64,000 bases of DNA from Daedaleopsis sinensis (Eukaryota; Basidiomycota; Agaricomycetes; Polyporales; Polyporaceae): positions 1,178,001-1,242,000 of the forward strand of contig CM066308.1 in the NCBI GenBank assembly GCA_033807695.1, given 5' to 3'. The translations under genes and the position numbers were made by a program. Positions within the stretch are counted from its first letter, which is position 1, and each line of letters starts with the position of its first letter. The notes beneath the pieces are model-generated. The model had not been told where the DNA came from, made no database searches, and worked only from the letters and a program-made list of their open reading frames with translations. Positions 1-11,752 of the stretch are shown here, in pieces.

Positions 1-1535
1 GGCTGACACTCAGGGTGTAAATGAATCGCATTCGAGTTGTATGTATGTAATTATTGTCATGATGCTCGCTGCAGGCAGCCGTAATCTTCATGGCAGATGA
101 GCGATTGCGTGCGATTGGGGGTCATTTAGAACGGTTTTATAGATCATGACGGTGGATTGAGCTTCGCCAGGGGACAGTTAGGTAACCGTTTCTTCTGACA
201 GTAGCTGCCCCTATTATTTTAGTAGTTAGCTAGTACTGCCCTACGCCTTTCTCCGACGCGTCACTGTGTCGTTCAACAGAATCAACACAGTTCTAACTTC
301 TGATGCTGCTGGTCGCCGTGGTGGTGGTCACTGGTTAAGTAACGGGCGCCTGCATACATCCTGGAGGATACGAGAGGATACGGCGTGTTTTAAATGCTCC
401 AGTTCGACGACAAGTCCTCTTCTTCCTCATTTCGATTTCATACTGCGAGTAAGTAGGTAGTAGCCCAAGCTGTACCGATCTGTCCGACTCGCGTGGACTA
501 CATTCGGAGGACTTTGTATGTGTCGTTGTGAGTATGAACCTGAGAAGCCACTGACACGCAGGCCATCGCACGCAAGACTCCATGTAGCAGGATCGGATGA
601 TTAGAAGCTCGGACCTGGCAAGCGCACTCATGCTCGCCTCGGATGGATCACGGAAGCGTCAGACAGAATGCTCAGCGTGGGGCCTTGGGCGTACGGATAC
701 TGGCAGTGGTATGTGTCAATAAGGGTTATATGCTTAGGGTACCGAGGGTATTAACGAGCGATAGGTTCCAACAGGTGCACGCGGCACGGAGACGACGCAG
801 CAAACACAACGACCAGCTAGTAGAGGAGGAGGAAATCGAACCGGGGAGGGACACGAGACTCAGGAGGGTGCAAGGGCGGGAGAAGGCAAAACAGAAGTGT
901 GGGGGCGGAGGCGGAGGCGGAAGCGCAGAGCAATAAGTGAGCTAATGAAGGGCGCAAGGCGTGCGGCGGACAGGACACAGTCGTACACCTACGTACAGCA
1001 CGGGAGAAGCGAATGCTAGGGCGGGCGGGAGGGGCTTCGAAAGCGAGAGCGAGAGGGAGGAAGGTGGGGAGCGGGCAGTGGATGGAGGACGGCGGATGGC
1101 GGAGAGTGCGGAAAGTTTCGGTTAGTATGGGACTAGGGTAGCGATTGGCGGGGCTGGGGACAGGGTCCAGAGTGAAGGACGAACGGAGCAGTGGGTGCTC
1201 CAGGCCGGGTAGCGATGGACACTTCGCTCCGCGTGCATGGGGTAAAAGAATCTGGCGGCTAGTAGTGACAATGCAATGAAGGCCGGAGGAAGAGCATGTT
1301 ATGTATATAGAGGTGGGTGCGGGGGATGCCATGAAAAGTGCAACTATGCTGAACATGAACCTGGAACCTTGAACATGGGCGGGCAATGATGTGGAGATGG
1401 AGATCCGAACGAGACAAGCAGGATAGCAGGCGAGCGTGTCACCCGTCCATAAACACAGAGGGACAAAAGGGAAAGAACGACGAAGGCAATCGCGCGCAAA
1501 CGCAGACGCAGATGCAAATGCGACAGACCGTAATA
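1..1535. other. Non-coding flank with no convincing gene
   Basis: This stretch lies downstream of the prenylated-protein gene that ends at 1536. Open frames exist on both strands, but they are compositionally biased, show no domain and have no matching splice structure. The part between about 800 and 1150 is purine-rich and GC-rich. I see no RNA gene or mobile element. Confidence 0.5.
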
Positions 1536-3776
1536 TCACATAATAACACATTTGCAGCAGCCGCCTGACTCTTCCTCGGTCACAGGTTGCTGTGGCTTCC
1601 ACGTGTGCGGCTCTGCGACCATGGACTGCATGGGCTGCATGAGCTGTGGTGAAGGCGACGGGACGGACTGCGTGTAGTGCGAGAAAGGCGGGGGAGACTC
1701 TACGCGACTCGAGTTCGACAGGTCCTTCGTGAGTGGAAGCGAGGTTGACGGCTGGGACACCATGCGCTGGTCGGTCGGGGGCCCCAGCCGCTCTCGCTGC
1801 GGCGCGAGGGGCCTCTGCCCGAACTCGTCCATGGGGATCTGTTCAGGATTCGCACTGTATCTTTTTCGGTACTTCGTGGGGTCATATCCGAATGTGCCGG
1901 GTGCCTTGGACACACATCGTGAGCAGACACGTCACGGTCTAGACGGCCCGGTGACCAAGTGGACTTACCGGTTCGATGACCTCGGGCTCCGGGTCCTTCG
2001 GTCTCGGACTACCGTCCGCAGTCTCGAACTGGTCTTGGAGGCCCTTCTTTCTCGCAACCACCGGAAGGACGACCTGGGTGAACAAGCGTGAGGAGGCCTG
2101 ACGAAGTCCACAAGGGGGCGATACTCACGTCATCCCAATTACCGTTGGCAGGTTTAGGCTGCGTCCACGTTGGAATCGCGTCTTCGTCGCCATCCGGCAT
2201 GGGATACTGTCCGATTGAGCGTCGATTCGCCTCGTTGCTCTTTGGTTCCTGGCGTTTCTGCATCGCCGAAGGGGGGGCTTTGGGCTTCTTCGAAGCAGAC
2301 GCGGACGCGGCATTCGCGGGGCTCTTCGCTCTCCGTTTCGCAGTGGGAGTCGAGGGTACCGAGGAGCCCGTGGGAGAGAGCCCTTGCTGTGCCTTTGGTT
2401 GGGAAGGAGATCGGGGCATCTGAGGAGTAGCGGAGGAGGGCCCAGCCATCCCTGACTCGGACGCACTCCGCGTGGGCTTCGTGGCCGTAGGAGTCGTTGC
2501 GCGAGAGCGCGAAGAGGGTTGGGGTATTCGGCTACGAGAGGACGTGTTCTGTGCCGTACGACTCGTTGGGGTGTCACTGCGGTCCAGCGAGGGGGACGAT
2601 ATGGACCCGTTTGGATGGGGCTGGACGGCTTGCGAGTAGTAATCGTCCACATGGTCCTCGTACCCATCGTCCTCCAAGTCCGTCAGTGGCCGCTCGTCCA
2701 TAACCGCCACCCCCGCGTCCATCTCCTCCTGATCAATATAGATGCTCTCTCTCGCTCCAACGCTGTCAGCCCGGTGCCGCGCCCGCGACCTCCCGTGCGA
2801 CAAATCTCGCCCTCGCGAATTAGACCGGGAGCGGGAGGACATACCACTGTGCGGCTTGCTCGACGCCTTCTTGAGCGTGTGGCCGTAGTTCGCTATATCA
2901 AGCATCTCCTGGCGCCGCGCCACGCGCAGCTCCCCCACGCCTCCGTTTCGCGCGACGTCTCCGCGATACCAGTGTTCGAAGGGGTGCTCGTCCGAGTCGG
3001 ACGAGAGCCGCTCCGGGGTCGTGCGGCCGTGGTCGAGCTGGCTGAGCGAGGAGGCGAGCGACTGCGGGTTGAACGGCGCTTGCTCCTGGAAGATGTCCGA
3101 GACCTTGTGCCGAGGAAGACGAACGGTGGAACGCGATGTCTGCGACTCGGCCTGCCTCCTCTCCTCCACGGGGTACAGCTGCGAGTCGGAGGGCTCCGCG
3201 TGGTGCTTCGAGTAGCCCACGGCGCCGTTCGTGCCATTGTACGTCGAGGGTGTCTGGCTCGACATGCTGCCGGTCCGGTTGCGTGAGACGGGGATGCGTG
3301 TGCCCTTGGGGGCGTTGACGGGCGAGATGGGGCGAGTGGTGTCGGACATGAGCGGCGAATCTGCACGGGAGGGAGAGCGGTAGAGATACGGCTGTGAAAT
3401 GGCGCGGGGGCGCTGAGAGGGTCGGGGAAGGGCACCTGAATACACGCCTGCGGAGGACGAGTCTGCGGTCCGTGACGACTGTGTGCTTGGGCGGGGGATG
3501 GCGCTCGGCTTGGAGAGGGAGTGCAACGAGGTGGACGTCCCCGGTCGTGCGGCATAATACTGACCGAGCTGGTCTTCGAGTTCGTTCGACGCGATGGATG
3601 TGGCCGAGATGCGCTTCGCGAGGACGGTGCTCTCGTCTTTTAGGCCTGCACGCGAGTGTGAACGGCGTGCCCCGACGTGCAACGGGCCACTTACGTTTGC
3701 GGAGCGCGGGCACAATCGCCTCGTCCCAGGTCGGTTCTCGTGGTAAGGCTGAATGAGCAGTGGCAGTCAGGGCCAT
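1536..3776 (-). CDS. Conserved fungal protein with C-terminal CaaX (prenylation) box
   Basis: The model is complement(join(1536..1904, 1969..2073, 2129..3645, 3695..3776)), 690 residues, with all junctions GT..AG and in phase. The start at 3776 begins an exon with the motif TWDEAIVPALRKR. The middle is long, Ser/Pro/Arg-rich and probably disordered. A second conserved block, NWDD-VVLPVVARKKGL followed by PGTFGYDPTKYRKR, is rebuilt exactly by splicing three exons. The last nine residues are GGCCKCVIM: CVIM is a CaaX box of the farnesyl-transferase type, and the two cysteines before it could be palmitoylated. This suggests a peripheral membrane protein, perhaps at the plasma membrane. I do not recognise a named family, so its molecular role is unknown. 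The next gene upstream is on the same strand, separated by about 620 bp. Confidence 0.8.
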
Positions 3777-4395
3777 TGGCCAGGCGGGGATGGAGGAGGA
3801 GGGAGGCCAAACAGCGTGGAGACTGCCTTCAAGAACGGGAAAATAAGGAGGGGGGCGAAGGGCAGCGTGCGGGGGTCGTCGTCGTCGTGGAGGAGGGAGA
3901 GAACGTCGAGCGCAACAGTGAGCAACGCCCAAGTGGCGGCTGGCGTTTGTTATCCCAGCTTATCACCCTTTAGTTCCCACTTGTTATCGGCTTCTAATGT
4001 TACCACTCTCGGCTAACACCGTTTTGTTACCGTGCGGCGTGATGCCCGTTAGACATATAGTCATGATTCCTGTGGGACCTCCAGCACTAGCATTAATGAA
4101 GAACCCTCCGTTCTAAAGACCCCGCACAACCTCCGTCACAGCAGACGTGGTTGGTGACACAAATACATGATTAATCCGGCTCTAGCAATAGGTGTAAGGA
4201 CGGTGCGTTCGTTGGTTGCAGATAATGAGGGATGCGATGCGTGTGTGGGATGATGCATTAGGAGTACTAGTGACCAGAGGAAAAGAGTGCACGATGACCT
4301 CGAAAGCAATGAACGTATGTAAGAGCTATGATCTGACCGAGACACGGAAGGGAACAGGATGCATGCAGTAATGATATGATGTAATACACGGCGCT
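3777..4395. other. Intergenic region between two minus-strand genes
   Basis: This holds the promoter side of the CaaX-protein gene and the 3' side of the septation kinase. Short open frames on both strands have no support. There is a small GTC/TCG-rich run near 3876-3895. Nothing else is seen. Confidence 0.5.
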
Positions 4396-7300
4396 CTACC
4401 GCCCGTCCTGGCTCTGCCAGGGAATGTCGTTGAGCAGCTGCCGCGAAGTCCGCCCGCTGAGCATCGCGCCGTTGCGAGCGGAATTGCGCGGCTGGACCCC
4501 ATTCGTGAACGCGCTGCCCATGGGCGACGCATGCGCGCCCGCCACCGACTCCGAGGCGTGGCGGCGCATGCGCTTCGGCGCGATCGCCTTCGCCGATTTG
4601 GGAGTGTCGATGCCTTTCATGAGCCGCGCCGAGGGCTTCAGCGCCGGGGCCAGGGTCGGGACGATCTCCCTCGCAAGTTCCCGGACCAGGACAGCGACGT
4701 CGTCCTTGCTGAGCTTGGCGACGATGTCATAGATGCCGTAACGCTCGACGAGGGACGCGCGGTTGGGATGGACGTCGCAGACGGTCCGGAGGATGCGCAG
4801 GAGGTTCAGCCGGACGACGGCCTTGCTCGAGCCCAGCTTGTCGATGAGGCGCTTGAAGAACTGTGACTTCGACGAGACGCCGATGGTGATGTTGGTGGAA
4901 ATGCGGAAGATCTTGAGGAAGGGGTCGAGGAGGTTCTCGAAGGAGTTGGCTTTCGCCTGCACGAAACATCGCAGCAGTGCGTCTACCGACTCTGGCTTCA
5001 CGAGTTCGTCTTCTATTCTGGCTGTCTCATCTTGCAGCCTGAGCAACCATCGCACGTCAGTTTCGGCCGACCCCCAGGCAGGAGCTTGACTTACCATGAT
5101 AGGATCGATTCTAGTGCGCTGACTTGGAAGTAAGGGTCCTCCAGAAGACGGAGGTACATCGCCAATCCATCATGTTGCCAGAGGAGGATCCTACAGCTCT
5201 TCCCAGCACTTGCCAGGTCGCAAAGGATGGGAAGCGCAAACTGCTTGAGCGGGGAGCTCGACTCGATGACACGCTTGAGGCTCGGAATGATCCCGGCCTG
5301 TGCAGCCTCTTCTTGCCGCGACTTGTTGAGCCGACACAGGCTGTAGCACGTTTGGAAGATGTGGTTCGACATTTCCTGTCAGACACAACAGTCAGCATCA
5401 TCGCAGTGCGGCGAAGCGTTGAGACGTCGATCCTTACCGTGCCGAACGGGCCTGAGCTCTGTTCGTCAAGGATCTTGACCAGTATCTCGATTGCGTTAGC
5501 GTTCTGTAGCACCTCGAGAATGGTGGCGTTCATGGATAGATGCTTGACGGCCTTGAGCATCTGGACAAGGTACTCGGGGTCTAGGAGCTCGCATGCCCTG
5601 AGAAGCCCTATGGAGTAGAGAAAAGAGGTTACGGCCCCATTCGGCGTAGAGATCTTACGAGAACACTTACGGCGAACGATCTTCCGTGTACCAAGGGCAT
5701 TGCGCACATGAATGTCGCTCTGAGACACCTGGCAGAACACCAGGATGATCTGAATGATCTTCCTGTTCATGTCGGCAGCGGCCTCTCCGCGGCTCGCCAT
5801 GACGTTCAAGAGCGCCGAGGACAGGGGATCAAGAAGACCTTCTCGGATGAACATGCGGCAGAAGTCGTTCTTCGTGGTGGGGCTCTGAAGTTCAAAGACG
5901 CTGCAGATGCCGTTGAGCGCGTGCACCACGAGTTCGGATTGCTCCGTGTAGTCCTCGTCCAGAAGATCCACGAGAACCTTCAAGCCACGACATCTGCGCG
6001 CTGTGTCAACACACGTCTGGCGCCACGAAGGAAATATTACGTACGAGATGAACATCTGCAGCGTCAAAACGGACGAATGGCACAGCAGACGAATGAAGTG
6101 CGAAGCCTCTGTGCGGCACTCTGACGGGTACTTCTTCGAAGTGAAGCCTAGGGGTTCGTGAGCGGCTCGTCCAGTATGGGGAACTGGCGCGACTTGCCCA
6201 TGATGACAGGGATACCACCAATCAAGCAGAAGCTCTCCAAGAAGCCCATGTCCGCAGTGACCAGCTGCAGCATGTCATAAATGAGGCGACAATGTGGATC
6301 GAGTGCAAGAACGCCACATACCGCGTTGACGATCTGAAGCAGCTTCATGGTGACATCACGCGATGTTCGCGACTCCAACACTTCGAGGATGGCCAGCATG
6401 CCGTGAGCGGAGACCAGCTGTGACTGCATCTCCGGCGTATCATGGATGATATTCAGCTAGATCGTGTGCGCGTGAGGATGTGCACACGCGGAGTTAGAGT
6501 AGAGCTCACTAGTTGGTCGCATGCGTCTCGCAGCTGGAAGTCGGGCGCGGACGGGGTCAGCTCGTCTATGAGTTGAGTCACAGTATTGGACAGCCGCGCA
6601 TATTTGTCACGCTGCAGATTCGCCTCGAGATCCTCCTCGTCGGCATAACCTTCGTCGATCTGACAGAAACGTCAGCAACAGACTCGGAATGCACGTCGAT
6701 TGCCACCAACCTCTGCGAATGGATCTTCCTCGTCGTCGTCGTCCCCGAACTGCATGGAGTATGAGCTCAGCACTGTCGTCTCACGGACCAAGATACAACA
6801 CTTACCCAAGACTTGTTAGACAGCCTAGTGTTGAGCTGCAGCGTCTGCATTGGGTGGGCGGACGTGCCGTTGGCCTTGCCGAAGACGTCTTCGTAGTCTT
6901 CGTCGTCGTCCTCCGCGTACTTGTCGAAGTCGGCCTGCAGCCGCTTCGCCTGCTCTCTCCCGAACGACTCGTTGCCAACGAAGGACGACGAGCGAGAATG
7001 CGCGCGTGCAGAAGCCGGTCCGCTCGTGGTCCCAGCAGCGATGATACTGAGCGAAGGCCGCGACCGCCGATGTGTGAGCCCCGGCAGTGGCGCGGTCATC
7101 GGGCCAGGAGAGGGGGGCTGCAGGCCAAACGTCTTGATGTCATTCGGATGGAAGAGACCGCGTCTGACCGAGTTCTTCATCTATGGATCCAGACTGAGTC
7201 AATGAGACACGCTACGATGACGATATAGATGTACCTTGAAGTCGGCGACCTTTTCTTCCAACTTCGCTTCGTCTTCTTCGAAGACAAGGTCGGAATAGTC

Positions 7301-9459
7301 TTCCGCGATGGTGCCGATCTGGGGCTCCGGCGCTCTTGCCAATGGCAAAGGCACATTCTTACCAAGACCTTGTGGGCTCCGCCCTGGCCGAATGGTTTGG
7401 GCATTGTCGTCGGCTTCTGTCTTCTCCTCGTCGGTCATGGGTTTGTCGAGGGCTGTGGAGTATATGTTCAAGAACAAGAATGCGCGCATATACTTTGGAA
7501 TCTGACCATGAAGCTTCGTGAGGGAAATGCCCTCCTCAAAGTCGTCGTCCCAATTATCCGTCTGTTCCTCGGGTTGCTGCAGAATGAAGGGCATAGGAAG
7601 AGTCTCGCGAATGTGTCCTAGAGGGGCCGGTATGCTAGGCTTGGGAAGCGACCCCGGCTTCCTCGGCGCCAGTAGCATAGACTGTTGAGGAACCGCAAGG
7701 GAGGACGACGAAGCCTGAACAGATGCGATCATATGTGTAGGTGAGGGCAAGGGAGAGCCCGGCCTTGCCGAGGCGGACGTCTTCCTGTGGCGTTCAGGAT
7801 GCTTGGACGGGCGTGACGGTGCTAACTCTTCGTGAGCCTAACCGAGACAAGGCGATTCTTGTGAGACATTGCACTCACATTTCAGTGCTTCGTTCCATTC
7901 TTGCACTTTCAGCACCGCTTCGTCGTAGTTGTAGTTGCTCAAAGGACGTTTCTCGGGAGCACCACTAGGCCCTTCGGACCGCCTCTCGCCGTCCCTCTTC
8001 GCAGCCTGCTTACGAGCAGCGAGCATCCACGGGTGCCTAAGCAGCTTCTTCGCCGATATTCGCAGATTGCAGTCCTTCTGGAAGCAATGGTACAGGAAGT
8101 CCTTGACGATCGGAGACGCGCCCTCGGGAATGGGCGGACAGTCATCTTGTACTATGCGGAACAGGGCGGGCATGGGATCCAAGAAGTGATATGGCGGCCT
8201 TCCTTCTAGTAGTTCAATGACAGTGCAACCCACGCTCCTATATATGCGCTCAATCAGTCTGCGCCCGAGGTGCGCAACAGTCAGCAAAGGATCAAACTGA
8301 CCAGATATCGGACGAAGTCGTAGCCCCGGATTGCTCGATGACCTCCGGTGCCACTGCGGGATATTAGTAAGAGGACTACGGGCAGAAACTCGGACGCACT
8401 CCAATACGGACTGCCAACGACAGCGTCGTCTCGGACGGCGCCCGTTGCAGTGCTGCTTGCTACACCGAAATCTGCGAGCTTGACGCAGCCATCCTTGTTC
8501 GTCAGGATGTTTGCGCCCTTGATGTCTCTGTGGATAACACCCTGATCGTGGAGGTAGACGAGACCCTCCAAGACCTGCGCGATGTATACACCGACGAGTG
8601 TCTCTGGAAACTTGCCAAACTTCTTGCATATGTTGTGGAGGGAGCCGTTCTCGCAGAACCTACGCATGTTGAGATGTCGGGTCTTAGGCGAGAACAAAGT
8701 ACGTACTCTAATATAATATACAAATATTCCGGAGTGGTCTCAAACCCCTTGTACTTGACGATGTTCGGATGCTACATGACGTCAGGTAAGCAACAGTTGT
8801 GAAGGAAAAGCACTGATGACACCGGGGGCTTCAAGCAATGTAACGAGTCGCTACATTGTGAACACATCGCGAGGAAAAGCCAAATACGCCTGCACTTTGT
8901 CCAGGATGTGACGCCAAAACGTGCGGTAGTTTGAATATTCCCAGCATATCTCTTGAACGAGACACTACGGTCTCATTTGGATCATGCTCACGACGTAACC
9001 AGTCAATGCCCCCGGTGAGACGCGTCGAACGTGCCATTGCAGTGGTGGGTGAAGTTAAACAGGACTCACGTTCAGGTTCTTCAGCAAATCGATCTCGGAC
9101 TGCGGGGTAGGGTTTACGGTCTGTCGCGAGACAGATAGACACGCACAACACACCATGATCTGCCCAATCTCGCTCTTGGGGATGTTGCTGAGCTGAATCT
9201 CCTTGATAGCAACAGTCTCTCCCGTCGCCCAGTTGAGGGCACCTAACCGAGGAGGTCAGGCAGATTCCAAGCTCACGGTCGTCCTACACGTACGGTAGAC
9301 TTGTCCGAACGCGCCTTTGCCCAAGGAATCTCCGAGTTGCTGTTAGACATACCATCAATAGCATGTCCTAGTGTCGCGACACAGTCCGATACGAACATAT
9401 TCCTTGAGTAGCTTGTTGGAGCTGGATCTTGAGCCGGAGCCGGATGGTCGCGGAGACAT
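4396..9459 (-). CDS. cdc7: Septation-network protein kinase (Cdc7 / SepH / MAP3K-epsilon type)
   Basis: This is a long multi-exon gene; the start ATG is at 9459-9457 and the stop at 4398-4396. Splicing gives an N-terminal kinase domain with [17 protein letters not shown], the catalytic loop [15 protein letters not shown] and the activation-segment motif GSPYWMAPEVIEQ, diagnostic of the Cdc7/Cdc15/MAP3K-epsilon group. After the kinase comes the short acidic motif [12 protein letters not shown], also typical of that group. A disordered part follows, then a long C-terminal helical, armadillo-like region (about 6430-4500) and a basic Ser-rich tail. In fission yeast Cdc7 and in Aspergillus SepH, such kinases act at the spindle pole body in the septation initiation network, downstream of the Spg1 GTPase, and trigger cytokinesis. 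I infer the same role here. The length, well above 1,000 residues, fits the family. Several exon ends in the middle were not fixed. Confidence 0.9.
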
Positions 9460-9765
9460 GATGGAAACTAGTGGTCGTTACGGGCGTGAAAGAGAGTGAG
9501 AGGAAGGAGAGAACAAAGCAGAGAGGTTTGTGAGCTCAGCAGCACGCCCTGACTGACATTGACCGCTGGTCGTTTGACTCTCAGCGGCGGCGAGGACAGG
9601 GCGAGGACGTCGTCGAAGATGGTGCACTTTGGCAACCAAGGAGTCCCAGGAGGCTTCGTCAATATAGTAAACAAACGCTAATCCGCGGTGTTCGGGGTCT
9701 CTTCTCTTCGTACTTAAACTTGCTCTCTTTCAACGGTACCCATCTCTACCACTCGATCGTTCAAA
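9460..9765. promoter_or_regulatory. Shared head-to-head promoter region
   Basis: These 306 bp lie between the start of the septation kinase (minus) and the start of the first MYND gene (plus), so they must hold both promoters. I see no clear TATA box. A pyrimidine-rich stretch precedes the plus-strand start at 9766. Confidence 0.5.
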
Positions 9766-10418
9766 ATGAATATGCCATGCTCCGTATGCCATGCGGATGC
9801 GACGCTAGCGTGCTCGGGTTGCAAACACCAGCGCTACTGCTCGTAAGCACTTACGCCATAAGTCGGGTTGTACGTTGTACTCGAACTTGGACTGAACCCT
9901 CGACACAGAGAGGTGTGCCAGCATGCTGACTGGAAAAATCACAAGAAAGGGTGTAAGATACAGCAGATGCTCAACAAGATCAACGACGATCACAAGGCGA
10001 AGCCTCGCCCGCGCCCCTCGCCCTCCCGCTGCACCGGCTGCAATGTCAAGTTCACGGAGGACTACCCCTGCGACGATGAGTGTCCGACGTGTGGCTACGT
10101 GGCCTGCGAGTCGTGCTCTTGCGACACTAGCAACGGTGAGTGATACCCCGGTGCGCGAATACATTGATGTCTCACCTTTGTGTTCTATCAGGCACTTGTT
10201 ACTGTGCTGGCTCAAACTTCGGTCGCAACTACTGCGAGATGGAGCCCAGATGGTACCACTCGGATGGAAACGGGCGAGGCTACGGAGGCGATCGTCATCC
10301 AGAACCCTGGGATGAGTACCCCGAGGACGTGTATGAACCTGAGCCAAGGGCTTGCAACAACTGCGGGAAGGTGACAAGGGTCTTCAAGGCCGAATATCGT
10401 CGCGGGCTTGGGTACTGA
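9766..10418 (+). CDS. Small MYND zinc-finger protein with second cysteine-rich module (copy 1)
   Basis: The model is join(9766..9842, 9909..10135, 10192..10418), 176 residues, with all introns GT..AG. Residues 5-40 form a MYND finger: CSVCHADATLACSGC, then YCSEVCQHADWKNHKKGCK. MYND fingers bind short proline-rich partner peptides. A linker is followed by a second set of paired cysteines (CTGCNVKF, CPTCGYVACESC). The C-terminal block contains TCYC-GSNFG, YCEMEPRWYH, GDRHPE and a final CNNCGKVTRVF. I do not recognise this second module; its cysteine pairs suggest one or two further zinc sites. There is no catalytic domain such as SET. The protein is probably intracellular. A paralogue lies immediately downstream on the same strand. 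Confidence 0.85.
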
Positions 10419-10828
10419 ACGTTGAACATCGTATCTGCTTTGTACGAAGATTTACTGCTGTGTTGTACGGTACGCGTTTTTCTGTGTTCCACACGAACGG
10501 GCTTGTGTCCTGAACTCCGAGCATGTAGTATATTTCTTGTATCTTGAACTCCGACCATGTATCTTACGATCTTTCGGCCAATTTATGTCACATATACCAT
10601 AGACAGCGTGTTGTCCCTTGAGTTGAATGTCAGAGGAGGAGGATGGTATTTCGGCTTTTACTGCAGACGCGTCTCGACGCGTCGGTCACACCTACGTCAC
10701 TGTGTGACCACGCGCGTATGCTAACCTGAACGGGGTAGGACTTAAAGCGCCTTGGACAGCTCTGTCCCGAACCACGACCTGGACCCTCAAGGCCTCACCA
10801 TCCTCCTCCTCCTCCTCCTCCTCCCTGA
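10419..10828. promoter_or_regulatory. Promoter region of MYND copy 2, with two ACGCGT boxes
   Basis: This 410-bp gap contains two ACGCGT hexamers at 10667-10672 and 10677-10682. In yeasts this sequence is the core of the MCB element bound by the cell-cycle factor MBF; whether it works here is inference. A nearby inverted repeat (GGTCACAC / GTGTGACC, about 10684-10709) and a TCC run at about 10798-10823 precede the start codon. Confidence 0.4.
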
Positions 10829-11752
10829 ATGCTCCTCCTTTCCGTGTCGACGTTGGCCGGCGCGGTCGTCATTCTGGCACTCTCTGCCATTTTCCTCCCT
10901 GACCCGCCATGCCCGCTCGAGGAGGACCGCTGTGGGTTCGCGTTCTGCGAGGTCTGCATGAAAGAGGCCCCGTACGCGTGCTCGGCGTGCAAGACCACGC
11001 GATATTGCTCGTCAGTTCTCCATTTATATTTCTATCGCTTTCGCTGGTTGACTGAGACTATCGTATAGCAAGCGGTGCCAGAGTGCTGACTGGCGAGCAC
11101 ATCTGCGAACGTGCAAGATCCACCAGAAGCTGAACGACCTGAACACCCGCATCGCGCTCACTCCGCCGAAACGGCCGCCCGTCGGACAGTGCACGGGGTG
11201 TGGTACTTCCGCGGGAGACGGCCGTCGTCTTGCCATGTGCAAGGATTGTGGCTACCAGGCGTGTGGCTCGTGCGAGTCGCACCATTCGCGAGGTACGTTT
11301 CTCTCGTCCTGTACCCGAGCCCCGGCCCTGGCATCCGTGCTCCGAGTGCAAGCTACATGACTCTCTCTTCATCACGCTTCCATACCCGATCACCGCCTCG
11401 TTGTCCTTGACGCGAACGCGCCGCAGGTGGCCTCGAGGAGAGCGGCAGCCGTTTTCTTCATTGTCCGAGACGTCATCGCAGTCAAGGTCCGGGGCGCTGA
11501 CCTGGTGTCGCGCATACAGGGACATGCTACTGCCCAAACTCCAACTTCGGCAAGAAGTACTGCCAAATGGAGCCTCGCTGGTTCCATACCAACGGGCGCG
11601 GCCGCCAATACTCTGGCGACCGGCACCCGGAGGCGTATGGCGGGGTGTACACGTCCAACGTGTACGAGCCGTCGGTACGGGCATGCGACAACTGCGGGGT
11701 GGTCACAAAGGTATTCAATAAGGATTTCCGTGACCCCTGGGCGTGGCACTGA
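10829..11752 (+). CDS. Small MYND zinc-finger protein with second cysteine-rich module (copy 2)
   Basis: The model is join(10829..11010, 11069..11292, 11520..11752), 212 residues. It parallels copy 1: a MYND finger (CEVCMKEAPYACSAC, YCSKRCQSADW, CKIHQKL), then CTGCGTSAGD, CKDCGYQACGSC and the same C-terminal block with TCYCPNSNFGKKYC, MEPRWFH, GDRHPE and CDNCGVVTKVF. The second intron is long (227 bp). If the ATG at 10829 is used, the protein gains an N-terminal hydrophobic stretch (LLLSVSTLAGAVVILALSAI) that copy 1 lacks and that could be a signal anchor. A later ATG at about 10959 would remove it but would cut into the finger, so the upstream start, or a missed first exon, is more likely. 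Function is unknown. Confidence 0.75.

Noticed and set aside
817..1602. Minus-strand open frame of 261 codons
   Set aside because: It overlaps the stop end of the CaaX-protein gene in another frame, is low-complexity and Ser/Pro/Leu-rich, and has no domain.
2519..3286. Plus-strand open frame of 255 codons
   Set aside because: It is the antisense shadow of the large exon of the CaaX-protein gene, whose own frame has conserved motifs and correct splicing.
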